A stretch of 26,803 nt of DNA from JAGLQA01 sp023135565. GTDB taxonomy: Bacteria; Acidobacteriota; Aminicenantia; UBA2199. A program made the position numbers and the translations under genes. Every line of letters begins with the position of its first letter. The first letter of the stretch is position 1. The notes under the pieces are model-generated. The model made no database searches. It saw only the letters and a program-made list of their open reading frames with translations, and was not told the DNA's origin. The stretch is from the NCBI GenBank assembly GCA_030639305.1, contig DAOWCY010000093.1, forward strand, positions 1 through 26,803, in the 5' to 3' direction. Shown piece by piece: positions 13,446 through 22,455 of the stretch.

Positions 13446-14828
13446 CTACTTATGGAATCTTTTTATGAAATCCTCTACTTCCGGGATGCCGCCCTGGTAA
13501 ATTAAATAACCGTTGTAAGGCTCGCCTTCGGTAATATCACGGCATATAGGCGTTAACATGATCTTTTTGACCTCTTCCAGGTCTTTGGTCTGTCCCAAAG
13601 CCCAACCCAATTTGATGTAGGCCATTTCGGGCAGTAAGTTTGCGGCGGGAATGACGCCTATGCTCATCATATCCCGGCCTGTTTCATAAACATTCATGTG
13701 CACGAAACCCCATAAAGTCTGCACCGTCATATAAACCGCTACACCGGCTTTTTGAGCCCGTTCCAGGGCCGGGTAAAGAGGCTTATTGACGTGACCGAGA
13801 CCGGTGCCGGCAATCACGATCCCTTTATAACCTTTATCTATCAGGGAGTCGATCATATCCGGGTGCATGTTGGGATAATAATACACTATAGTTACCCGTT
13901 CCTCGAAATAAGGTTTGATTACGGCCCGGCGGTCGCTGCGGCGGCGCTTATAATCCTGTCGCAGCAGTGTGATTTTTTCCCGGTCCACCATGGCGATGGG
14001 GATGTCCCCGATAGTGCGGAAAGTAGAACGGTAAGAAGAATGCATTTTGCGTACCCGGGTGCCCGGATGCAGCAGGGCATACTCATCGGAAGTGGGGCCG
14101 AACATGCATACCGTTACCTCCGCGATGTCGGAATGGGCCGCCGCGGTGGTGGCGTGGATCAGGTTCAATGCCGCATCGGAAGAAGGCCGGTCCGAAGAAC
14201 GCTGGGAACCCACCATGACGATGGGAACCGGCGTTTCCTGCACCATGTAAGAAAGCGCTGCCGCAGTGTGGTGCATGGTGTCGGTGCCGTGGCCGATGAC
14301 GATGCCGCCGATACCATTCTCGATCTCCTGGCCGATGGCTTTGGCCAGGGTGATGTATTGCTCCGGCCCCATGTTTTCACTGAAAACGGCAAAAAGTTTC
14401 TCTGTGGTCAGGTTGCACACGTCCGCCAGTTCCGGGACCGCGCCGTAAAGCTCCCCGGGGGAAAATGCGGGGATAACAGCCCCGGTGCGGTAATCCAACC
14501 GGGAAGCAATAGTGCCGCCGGTGCCGAAAAGTTTTATGTAAGGTTTATCCGGTGAGGTGGGGAATTCTTTTTCAGGTATTTTGTATTTCGCTTCTTTGTA
14601 GCCTAATTCTTGCATGTCGATGATGGTGTCTATAGCTACCCCAATATTATAACCGGTAGCCAATTTGAGCACTAAGTGGTCGTCATCGTCGTTCTCCGAA
14701 CGCGGCAGGATGATACCTCTAAATTCCCCGCGGCTGGTGTCTACAGCCGCATCGCTCCATACCCTGACTTTGAACTTTTTTAATGCTTCCAGGGCTTTTC
14801 CTTTGTATCCTTTATACATATCAGTCAT
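13446..14828 (-). CDS. gatD: Glutamyl-tRNA(Gln) amidotransferase subunit D
   Basis: 460 residues. GatD is the glutaminase subunit of the archaeal-type GatDE complex: it releases ammonia from asparagine or glutamine, which GatE uses to turn Glu-tRNA(Gln) into Gln-tRNA(Gln). The N-terminal 90 residues form the GatD-specific small barrel (VRVWSDAAVDTSRGEFRGII). The asparaginase-like domain follows: KLFGTGGTIASRLDYRTGAV (99-118) with catalytic Thr103 or Thr106, GHGTDTM (179-185) and GSQRSSDRPSSDAALNL. The DYRTGAV stretch and the extra N-domain separate it from plain L-asparaginase. It overlaps gatE by 8 bases and its ribosome site GGAGG lies inside the gatE end, so the two are translationally coupled. 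Very unusual outside Archaea. Confidence 0.93.
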   Translation of the reverse strand: MTDMYKGYKGKALEALKKFKVRVWSDAAVDTSRGEFRGIILPRSENDDDDHLVLKLATGYNIGVAIDTIIDMQELGYKEAKYKIPEKEFPTSPDKPYIKLFGTGGTIASRLDYRTGAVIPAFSPGELYGAVPELADVCNLTTEKLFAVFSENMGPEQYITLAKAIGQEIENGIGGIVIGHGTDTMHHTAAALSYMVQETPVPIVMVGSQRSSDRPSSDAALNLIHATTAAAHSDIAEVTVCMFGPTSDEYALLHPGTRVRKMHSSYRSTFRTIGDIPIAMVDREKITLLRQDYKRRRSDRRAVIKPYFEERVTIVYYYPNMHPDMIDSLIDKGYKGIVIAGTGLGHVNKPLYPALERAQKAGVAVYMTVQTLWGFVHMNVYETGRDMMSIGVIPAANLLPEMAYIKLGWALGQTKDLEEVKKIMLTPICRDITEGEPYNGYLIYQGGIPEVEDFIKRFHK

Positions 14829-16875
14829 TGTCGCCTCCCGCGGCGGCAGCTACTTTCCCGTGAAGCTCTTTGAGCGCCATATTCCCTAAGGCGATGGGCC
14901 TTAAATGGCCCATTACCCAACGTATCGATGCCGGTTTCTCTTTTAAGCGGGAAATCTCGAAGAATTTATCCATTAATACCGGGATGTTGTCCAGGATTTT
15001 TTCTTCCGCCGCCGGTTTGAAATCTATGCCGGTGAGTACTGTATCGAAATCCTTGTTGGGATGCCGGTAAACTTCGGGCAGCATCTTTTTCAAGATGTCC
15101 CGTTTTAGTTCCTTTTTGATGATAAAAGCGAACAGCTCGTAGATGCGCCGGTAATCGAAAGGAGCGGAAGGCTCGATCTGTCCTTCGATATATTTTAGCC
15201 GGTGCCCCACCAGCGTACCCACAAAAACCGCGGGCTGGTTAAAGTCGCGAACGATCTTTTCGATTAAGGGGTACAGGTTTCGGCTTAATATATAAGCAAA
15301 AGCATCTGCCGGGATTTTCCACTCTTTCATCTGTTTCATAGACAGGAAAACCTGCTGCGGCAGCTTTTGGCGGATGGCCTGTATGCGGTCTTCCGCGATG
15401 GATATAGGCGGTGAATCGGTATCCGGGTACATACGGTTGGGGCCTGGCAGTACGCGTTCGAAAATAGTGCTGCCGTCAGGGAAAGATTTGCGCGTTTCAT
15501 TGGGCACGGGGACATCCGCAAAGGCCAGCAGGCAGCGTTCCGCGATAGTCTCCAAAGCGGTTTTAATGTCTGCTTTAGGCCCCCGGATAATCAATTGGGC
15601 GTCATTTTCCCCGTTTTTTAGCAGTTCCCGCAGCGGCGCAAAATCAAAACGAAAACCATTTAAAAAACCGCTGAGATTTCGTTCTTCCCGGGAAAGCGAA
15701 GCATCTGTACCGGGCTGCTTATCCCAGGGTTCCGAATGGATCAGGTTGGGTTTTTCGATGCAGGCTATCACTTTCAAGCGGTCGCTGATTTCGTTGGCGA
15801 AAGATTTCCCGGGCTGGGTAAAGAAAGAAAGAATTCCTTTGAAACCGGGTAAATTTACGGCTTTCCACAGGTTCTTTTCTTTGCGGTTATTATTATTGTT
15901 TAGACCCGGCACTTCCGGTCTGAGAGATGCCGGTAGGGTTTTGTGGCTCATTTTCCACTTCGAAGGGTCGGGAAAGCGCTGTACCAGGATTTTTTTGATT
16001 TCCAGCAGCGCCTTCTGGCGGAAAGCCTCGATATGGGTGAGCAGCGGGATCCAGGCGATATGGGCCACACCTTTGATTTCCACCCGGGTGCCGCCGTCGA
16101 TACTGACGTTTACGTCTTCGCGGGCAGCGCCGATACCGGTGCGCACTTTGCCGGTGCTGCGGGTTAAGAACCTGAGATAGTGACCGGCTTCGGCAGCTTC
16201 GTCGGGAGTCAGCATATCGGGGTAGGTGACTGCTTCTATTAAGGGTATACCTAACCGGTCGGTGGTATAGATGCGTTCGTGCCCGATGTCCGAAACTTCC
16301 CGGCAGGATTCTTCTTCTATGCCCAATTGGATGATACGAATTTTTTTGTTTGTCAGGGGAATCTCCCCTTCGATGCCTACTATTGCTGTGCGTTGGAAAC
16401 CGGTGGGGATACTGCCGTCTAAGTATTGTTTGCGGGTGATATGGAGTTCGCCTACGATGTTGGTTTCTAAGATCAGGGCGATTTCGATAGCGATGTCCAA
16501 TGCTTCCTGGTTGAGCGGGAAAGGCGGTGTGTCGTCGATCTCGTAGGTACAGGCCGTTTTGTTATTAATGCGGTAGGTGATATTTTTTTTGGTTTTGAAC
16601 TCCATCAAGGCCGTACCGTCGTATTCGCCTAATTCGCTGAGGGTAGGGCGCATGTGACGTATAACCTCGGCGTTAAAGTCATCGGAGTCATGGTAAATAC
16701 CGGCCGGGCAGCGGCAGAACAATTTTTTAGCTGTTTTCAACTGCTGGTGGATTTCCAGGCCGCTTTTGAAACCTAAGTCGGAGTAGGTTTTGGGGACTGC
16801 TTTGTTTTTCGGGACATAGCCGGTTATTTTTTTTGTATCCCGGTAATTTTCTTCTGCATCGAAATTTTTCTTCAT
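14821..16875 (-). CDS. gatE: Glutamyl-tRNA(Gln) amidotransferase subunit E
   Basis: 684 residues, slightly longer than typical archaeal GatE. It is the GatB-related kinase/amidotransferase subunit, which phosphorylates Glu on Glu-tRNA(Gln) and amidates it. The cradle domain shows FKSGLEIHQQLKTAKKLFCR, YEIDDTPPFPLN, FQRTAIVGIEGEI, REDVNVSI and GGTRVEIKGV. The middle part (about residues 410-560, with PGPNRMYPDTDSPPI) is the AspRS-type insertion domain present in GatE and absent from GatB. The C-terminal helical and tail domains bind the tRNA. A short Asn run (LNNNNN) sits in a surface loop. AGGA precedes the ATG. It leads the gatE-gatD operon, behind its own promoter and a hairpin leader. Confidence 0.93.
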   Translation of the reverse strand: MKKNFDAEENYRDTKKITGYVPKNKAVPKTYSDLGFKSGLEIHQQLKTAKKLFCRCPAGIYHDSDDFNAEVIRHMRPTLSELGEYDGTALMEFKTKKNITYRINNKTACTYEIDDTPPFPLNQEALDIAIEIALILETNIVGELHITRKQYLDGSIPTGFQRTAIVGIEGEIPLTNKKIRIIQLGIEEESCREVSDIGHERIYTTDRLGIPLIEAVTYPDMLTPDEAAEAGHYLRFLTRSTGKVRTGIGAAREDVNVSIDGGTRVEIKGVAHIAWIPLLTHIEAFRQKALLEIKKILVQRFPDPSKWKMSHKTLPASLRPEVPGLNNNNNRKEKNLWKAVNLPGFKGILSFFTQPGKSFANEISDRLKVIACIEKPNLIHSEPWDKQPGTDASLSREERNLSGFLNGFRFDFAPLRELLKNGENDAQLIIRGPKADIKTALETIAERCLLAFADVPVPNETRKSFPDGSTIFERVLPGPNRMYPDTDSPPISIAEDRIQAIRQKLPQQVFLSMKQMKEWKIPADAFAYILSRNLYPLIEKIVRDFNQPAVFVGTLVGHRLKYIEGQIEPSAPFDYRRIYELFAFIIKKELKRDILKKMLPEVYRHPNKDFDTVLTGIDFKPAAEEKILDNIPVLMDKFFEISRLKEKPASIRWVMGHLRPIALGNMALKELHGKVAAAAGGDND

Positions 16876-16935
16876 GATAAGAATCCTCGTAACTCTTCAT
16901 TCCGCCTGGGGAATAAGGTAGTATCATTATTTGCC

Positions 16936-16963
16936 GGGGACGGCGTCCCCACCCTATTAAGGG
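16936..16963 (-). promoter_or_regulatory. Hairpins in the gatE leader
   Basis: The roughly 94-base leader of gatE holds GGGGACG-G-CGTCCCC (16936-16950), a perfect 7-bp inverted repeat, next to CCC-TATTAA-GGG. No U-tract follows, so it is not a simple terminator; it does not look like a T-box. Confidence 0.3.
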
Positions 16964-16975
16964 GTAACAAAACAG

Positions 16976-17004
16976 ATGATAACATAAATGACGCAATTGT
17001 TCAA
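16976..17004 (-). promoter_or_regulatory. Promoter of gatE-gatD
   Basis: On the minus strand TTGAAC (17004-16999), 17-bp spacer, TATCAT (16981-16976). Predicted start near 16969. Confidence 0.65.
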
Positions 17005-17010
17005 CACCCG

Positions 17011-17220
17011 GACAGGTGAATCTAAATGGATATGGGAATACAAATCACAAAATACAAATCACAAATCCACCACCTAAAAACGGGTGAGTAGTGCTTTTGA
17101 TTTTAAATAAACAAAAGTTTTGTTCAAACTTTTTCAAAAGTTTGGCCCCCGGCAGGGCCTACCGGAGGCAAGTTCATCTGGGTTCTCTCACACTATTTAT
17201 TTTTTACTGGATTTTTTTGG
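17011..17220 (+). repeat. Tandem segment, unit 1 (contains composite repeat R6)
   Basis: First of two large direct repeats between gatE and the tRNAs. It includes repeat copy R6 at 17090-17170 and flanking unique sequence up to TACTGGATTTTTTTGG. Unit 2 is at 17237-17439. The first part differs by a 7-base length change in an AAATC-rich patch; from GTGCTTTTGAT onward the two are nearly identical. Confidence 0.92.
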
Positions 17221-17236
17221 AACTGAATAGTTACCC

Positions 17237-17439
17237 GACAGGTGAATCTAAATGGATATGGGAATACAAATCCCAAATTCCAAATCCACCACCTAAAAAC
17301 GGGTGAGTAGTGCTTTTGATTTTAAATAAACAAAAGTTTTGTTCAAACTTTTTCAAAAGTTTGGCCCCCGGCAGGGCCTGCCGGAGGCAAGTTCATCTGG
17401 GTTCTCTCACACTATTTATTTTTTACTGGATTTTTTTGG
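17237..17439 (+). repeat. Tandem segment, unit 2 (contains composite repeat R7)
   Basis: Second unit, with R7 at 17309-17388. After the shared end it runs into a G-rich tract. The whole gap 16876-17633 holds no gene I can support, only the gatE promoter, these units, the G-tract and AT-rich sequence with an orphan AAAGGAGGT (17498-17506) not followed by a usable start. Confidence 0.92.
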
Positions 17440-17455
17440 GGGGTGGGGAGGGGGG
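17438..17455 (+). other. G-run tract, possible G-quadruplex
   Basis: Eighteen bases, all G except one T and one A: runs of six, four and six G. Long G-runs can form a quadruplex. It also marks the right edge of tandem unit 2. Confidence 0.4.
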
Positions 17456-17633
17456 ACAGCAAGCTGTACCCTCTATTGATAATGATTTTTGATGGTTAAA
17501 GGAGGTATTTATTAAAATACTTCGTTTCGATCAAATAACGTCTTTCCACGAAAGACTATACTAAAAAAAGCCACCTGACAGCGATAACTTGAAATATATA
17601 CAACTTGCTGCTTTTTACCGCCATGTAATGGCA

Positions 17634-17708
17634 TGGTAGCCCTACGGGGATTCGAACCCCGGCTTGATGACTGAGAATCACCCGTCCTAACCCCTAGACG
17701 ATAGGGCC
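17634..17708 (-). tRNA. tRNA-Glu(CUC)
   Basis: 75 bases with encoded CCA. Acceptor arm GGCCCTA pairs with TAGGGCT (G1-U72 wobble). D arm includes TCGTCTAGGGGTTAGGAC. Anticodon stem GGTGA/TCATC with loop TTCTCAG gives anticodon CUC, which reads GAG. T arm CGGGGTTCGAATCCCCG. It lies 20 bases downstream of tRNA-Gln and is surely co-transcribed with it. Confidence 0.93.
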
Positions 17709-17728
17709 ACACCTGACTATTAATGCAA

Positions 17729-17802
17729 TGGCTGGGAAGCAGGGACTCGAACCCCAATCCTATGATCCAGAGTCATATGTCTTGCCATTAGACGACTTCC
17801 CA
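17729..17802 (-). tRNA. tRNA-Gln(CUG)
   Basis: 74 bases with encoded CCA. Acceptor TGGGAAG pairs with CTTCCCA, so the first pair is U1-A72, followed by G73. Anticodon stem TATGA/TCATA, loop CTCTGGA, anticodon CUG, which reads CAG. T arm TGGGGTTCGAGTCCCTG. If this cell lacks a glutaminyl-tRNA synthetase, this tRNA is first charged with Glu and then amidated by GatDE, whose genes lie just downstream on the same strand. Confidence 0.94.
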
Positions 17803-17813
17803 GAGCACATAAT

Positions 17814-17841
17814 ATTATACATTGATTTTCGTTTTTGTCAA
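17814..17841 (-). promoter_or_regulatory. Consensus promoter of the tRNA-Gln/tRNA-Glu unit
   Basis: On the minus strand TTGACA (17841-17836), 16-bp spacer, TATAAT (17819-17814), both hexamers perfect. It begins about 12 bases upstream of tRNA-Gln. Confidence 0.8.
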
Positions 17842-17883
17842 GACCCTGCTGTAGATTTTCGTTTTTGTCAAGACCCTGCTGTA
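17824..17883 (-). repeat. Perfect 30-bp tandem duplication spanning the tRNA promoter -35 box
   Basis: Units 17824-17853 and 17854-17883 are identical. Each carries TTGACA plus CAAAAACGAAAATC on the minus strand, so a second -35 box without its own -10 lies 30 bases upstream. Confidence 0.95.
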
Positions 17884-17896
17884 AGAAACCAGGGCC

Positions 17897-17999
17897 GCGT
17901 CATTATTTTGTTGAAACGCTGAATTAACAAGGGTTTCGGGATTTCAGTCAAATCTCCCAAAAACCGCATTAATCCAGGAAAGTTTAAAGATAATGACGC
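17897..17999. repeat. Inverted repeat, 10-bp arms
   Basis: GCGTCATTAT (17897-17906) and ATAATGACGC (17990-17999) with 83 bases between. Outside the arms GTAAGAAAC occurs at 17881 and 18007 in direct orientation. This gap (17803-18089) holds no gene; it looks like a small palindromic element or its remnant. Confidence 0.5.
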
Positions 18000-18015
18000 A
18001 CCCCCGTGTAAGAAA

Positions 18016-18053
18016 CTCCGCTATTACTAAGATTTTTTTTAGTCCCAGCGGAG
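18016..18053 (-). terminator. Hairpin downstream of the purC-cvpA-Fis operon
   Basis: CTCCGCT (18016-18022) pairs with AGCGGAG (18047-18053), with an inner ACTAA/TTAGT helix. On the minus strand it is followed by TTTCTT. It lies 37 bases past the stop of the Fis-like gene. Probable intrinsic terminator, with an imperfect U-tract. Confidence 0.45.
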
Positions 18054-18089
18054 CTAAACAACCTCAACCTGAGGGGGAGCGAAAAGATT

Positions 18090-18371
18090 TCAGCGTTCCT
18101 TTTTTTTCTTTTTTCTCCGTATCTTTAGTTTGGTGATTTTCTTGGCTATGGTATTGCGGTGCAGCTTAATATCTAACGACATCTTCAATAAATTGTAATC
18201 GTATTTTTCTAAAATCGCCTGTAAAAGGGTCTTTTCAAATTCTTCCAATATTTCCTTAAAATACAGTTTCGAATGGGCCGCTTTGTGGGCCAGTACTTTC
18301 ATCTGTTTTTTTATGGTTAAATCCCTGAATTGTTCAGAGAGATCGGCTATTCTCCTGTCTGCTGTACTCAT
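18090..18371 (-). CDS. Small Fis-type helix-turn-helix protein
   Basis: 93 residues. The second half FEKTLLQAILEKYDYNLLKM and DIKLHRNTIAKKITKL is a Fis-type helix-turn-helix like that at the C-terminus of NtrC activators: the LHRNT turn followed by a recognition helix. The N-terminal part (DRRIADLSEQFRDLTIKKQM) is charged and helical. The tail is a Lys/Arg run (IRRKKKKKER) from an A-rich coding tract. Likely a nucleoid-associated or local regulator that binds DNA as a dimer; its target is unknown. It follows cvpA by 5 bases, with GGGGGATAAT as ribosome site, so it is expressed with purC and cvpA. It is not clearly orthologous to E. coli Fis. Confidence 0.72.
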   Translation of the reverse strand: MSTADRRIADLSEQFRDLTIKKQMKVLAHKAAHSKLYFKEILEEFEKTLLQAILEKYDYNLLKMSLDIKLHRNTIAKKITKLKIRRKKKKKER

Positions 18372-18376
18372 TCGTA

Positions 18377-18943
18377 TTATCCCCCTTCTTTTTTTCCAGC
18401 GGTTTTTTTGCTGTCCTTTTTACCGGTTCCGGGCGCCGCCCGCTCGATGAGTTCGTCTTTTTTCTCTTTGAATTTGTCGGGGGTTAACTTCGTTATTGCC
18501 TGGATCGTTTCCAGTACATAGGGAGAGAGCTTCGACTCCTCGACTAAGCGGTCGTTGATCTGGAAAGCAACCATAGCGAACATAATGATCGCGGCAATCA
18601 ACACCCCTCTCAGCAGCCCGAAAACAGCGCCGAATATCCTGTCGATGGATTTTAAGGGGCCCAGGATAAAGGCTTTCTTGATAAAATAAGTCACCAGCGT
18701 ACCGACCACAAGAACAAAAACCAAAATCGATACGAAACCGGCAAAATCGGCGATGTTTTTGCCGACATAGTCACCGTAAATCTTGCCCACATCACTGTAG
18801 TATAGAAAAGAGAGAATCAACGCGATAATAAAAAAAGCCAGCGAAAAAAGCTCGCGGATGAAACCTTTTAAAATACCGAATATAACCGACAGGAGCACAA
18901 TGGTCACAAAAAGAATGTCGAGGATATTAAAACCGGCTATCAT
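18377..18943 (-). CDS. CvpA family membrane protein
   Basis: 188 residues with four predicted membrane segments: about residues 8-28, 31-48, 65-88 and 103-126. Family features are ILDILFVTIVLLSVIFGILK followed by GFIRELFSLAFF, and GPLKSIDRIFGAVFGLLRG. CvpA was named for colicin V production in E. coli, where it lies upstream of purF; it belongs to the inner membrane and its role is linked to envelope integrity. The C-terminal 40 residues are a Lys-rich cytoplasmic tail (KKDSKKTAGKKEGG), longer than usual. The ATG overlaps the purC stop as ATGA, so the pairing with purine synthesis is kept here with a different pur gene. Confidence 0.88.
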   Translation of the reverse strand: MIAGFNILDILFVTIVLLSVIFGILKGFIRELFSLAFFIIALILSFLYYSDVGKIYGDYVGKNIADFAGFVSILVFVLVVGTLVTYFIKKAFILGPLKSIDRIFGAVFGLLRGVLIAAIIMFAMVAFQINDRLVEESKLSPYVLETIQAITKLTPDKFKEKKDELIERAAPGTGKKDSKKTAGKKEGG

Positions 18944-19821
18944 AACGTGTTTCCAGTCAATATTTCGTAAATCTCACTGTACTTTTCTTTCGTTTTTTCG
19001 ACTACTTCGGGAGGAAGAAGCGGCGGCGGGGAATTCCTGTCCCAGGAAGAGTCGAGTAGATAGTTCCTGACGAATTGTTTGTCGAAAGCAGGAGGATCTT
19101 CGCCCTGCTTGTAATCAGCCACTTTCCAGAACCGGGAAGAATCCGGGGTGAATATCTCGTCGATCAATATGATATTGCCTTGTTCGTCTTTGCCGAATTC
19201 AAATTTCGTGTCGGCAATAATGACTCCCTTTTCACGGGCGGCTTGCCTTACTTTTTTGTAAAGTTCGATGGAAAGATCGCGGATTTTTTTTGCGTCTTCG
19301 CTGCCGATTCGATCCTGCATCTCCGCGAAGGTTATGTTTTCGTCGTGGCCCTCGTCTTCTTTAGTAGTAGGAGTAAAAAGAGGTTCGGGAAATTCCTGGG
19401 CAAATTCTAAACCCGGGGCCAGTTCGATGCCGCAGATTTCGCCTGATTTTTGGTAGGTTTTCCAGCCGGAACCGACGATGTAACCTCGCACGATGGCTTC
19501 GATAGGGTAGGTTTCTACTTTTTTTGCCAGCAGCGAGCGGCCTTGAATTTGGGCGGAGAATTCTTTAAACTGCGGCAGTTTTTCAGGTTCGGCGCAGACC
19601 ACATGGTTGGGGAAAAAGTCTTTGGTATAGTCGAACCAGAATGCGGCAATGCGGTTCAAAACGATTCCCTTGCCGGGAATCAAAGAGGGTAACACGTAGT
19701 CGAAAGCAGATATCCGGTCCGTAGAAATAATCAATAGGTTGCCATCTACTTCGTATACGTCTCTTACTTTTCCTTTTTTGAATAATTTTAGAGGTAACTC
19801 GGTACTTCCGGTTTCGTTCAT
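18940..19821 (-). CDS. purC: SAICAR synthase
   Basis: 293 residues. Phosphoribosylaminoimidazole-succinocarboxamide synthase joins aspartate to CAIR using ATP in purine synthesis. Signature stretches: KLFKKGKVRDVYEVDG, STDRISAFDYVLP, VEAIVRGYI-like PIEAIVRGYIVGSGWKTY, then IADTKFEFG and IDEIFTPDSSRFW. The length and the inserts (FTPTTKEDEGHDENI) place it with the longer, 290-300-residue form also seen in yeast and some bacteria, not the short E. coli/Bacillus form of about 240. AAGGAG precedes the ATG. First gene of a three-gene operon with cvpA and the Fis-like gene. Confidence 0.93.
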   Translation of the reverse strand: MNETGSTELPLKLFKKGKVRDVYEVDGNLLIISTDRISAFDYVLPSLIPGKGIVLNRIAAFWFDYTKDFFPNHVVCAEPEKLPQFKEFSAQIQGRSLLAKKVETYPIEAIVRGYIVGSGWKTYQKSGEICGIELAPGLEFAQEFPEPLFTPTTKEDEGHDENITFAEMQDRIGSEDAKKIRDLSIELYKKVRQAAREKGVIIADTKFEFGKDEQGNIILIDEIFTPDSSRFWKVADYKQGEDPPAFDKQFVRNYLLDSSWDRNSPPPLLPPEVVEKTKEKYSEIYEILTGNTL

Positions 19822-19928
19822 TTGTCTGACTCCTTTTTTTCAATGATCAATGAACAATTATCAATTATTAATGATAAAAGCACATGATAACAAACACTGT
19901 CCAAAAAAATCACCTTAAATGGTTGGGT

Positions 19929-19998
19929 GCGCCGCACCCCCTCCGGCGGGTCAGAACCTTTTTGAAAAAAGGTTCCGACACCTCCAAAAACTTCTGTT
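19929..19998 (-). repeat. Composite hairpin repeat, divergent inverted copy R8
   Basis: Carries CCTCCGGCGG and the hairpin GAACCTTTTT-ga-AAAAAGGTTC, the same layout as the AT part of R4. It sits between purC and the pyrophosphatase terminator. The rest of 19822-20058 has AT-rich palindromic bits (TTGATCATTGA type) and no supportable gene. Confidence 0.6.
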
Positions 19999-20058
19999 AA
20001 GCCGTACGCCCAGGTAAATTCTCCAGCGTTGGATAGTGGGCACAAACGTTTGCTTATC

Positions 20059-20093
20059 AAAAAAAAACCCCTTGCAAGCCCCACGCAGTGGGG
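20059..20093 (-). terminator. Intrinsic terminator of the pyrophosphatase gene
   Basis: Directly after the stop codon on the minus strand: CCCCAC-TGC-GTGGGG, then CTTGCAAGGGG and a run of nine T. An alternative stem pairs the first CCCC with the GGGG next to the T-run. Either form is a standard terminator. Confidence 0.65.
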
Positions 20094-22286
<2,193 letters not shown>

Positions 22287-22321
22287 TTTGTATACTCCTT
22301 GGATATTTTTTGATAAAGCTA

Positions 22322-22350
22322 ATTTTAATAGATTATGGCCTTCTTGTCAA
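22322..22350 (-). promoter_or_regulatory. Promoter of hppA
   Basis: On the minus strand TTGACA (22350-22345), 17-bp spacer, TAAAAT (22327-22322), about 35 bases before the ATG. Confidence 0.7.
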
Positions 22351-22400
22351 ACAAAAAATGCACTTTGTCCGTTTTGGGGTGGTGAATTTAGGAAAAAATA

Positions 22401-22417
22401 TCCTGTTGACAACAGGA
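22401..22417. promoter_or_regulatory. Palindromic operator candidate over the -35 box
   Basis: TCCTGTT-GAC-AACAGGA, a perfect 7-bp inverted repeat that contains the -35 hexamer of the ATPase-nuclease operon. A protein bound here would exclude RNA polymerase. Confidence 0.5.
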
Positions 22418-22434
22418 GTAATTTGCCGTATATT
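22406..22434 (+). promoter_or_regulatory. Promoter of the ATPase-nuclease / Uma2 operon
   Basis: TTGACA (22406-22411), 17-bp spacer, TATATT (22429-22434). Predicted start about 16 bases before the ATG, leaving just room for the AAGGAG ribosome site. Confidence 0.7.
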
Positions 22435-22455
22435 AACAATCGAAGGAGTTAAAAT

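Noticed and set aside
13752..14555. Long plus-strand frame opposite gatD
   Set aside because: GatD has a complete family sequence on the other strand; the shadow frame is His/Arg/Gly-rich as expected from reversed coding.
13446..14828. Ordinary L-asparaginase instead of GatD
   Set aside because: The extra N-terminal domain, DYRTGAV signature and coupling to gatE identify GatD.
17091..17492. Two nearly identical frames starting MLLILNKQKFCSNFFKSL
   Set aside because: They are translations of the duplicated composite repeat, with no ribosome site or family; the similarity comes from the DNA duplication.
17498..17506. Strong Shine-Dalgarno AAAGGAGGT
   Set aside because: No ATG, GTG or TTG at a usable distance opens a frame of note; probably a remnant or chance.
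17824..17883. CRISPR-like 30-bp repeats
   Set aside because: Two directly adjacent identical units with no spacers and no cas genes; a simple tandem duplication.
19818..20084. Minus-strand frame of 88 codons between purC and hppA
   Set aside because: It reads through repeat R8 and the hppA terminator and overlaps the purC start; composition is not protein-like.
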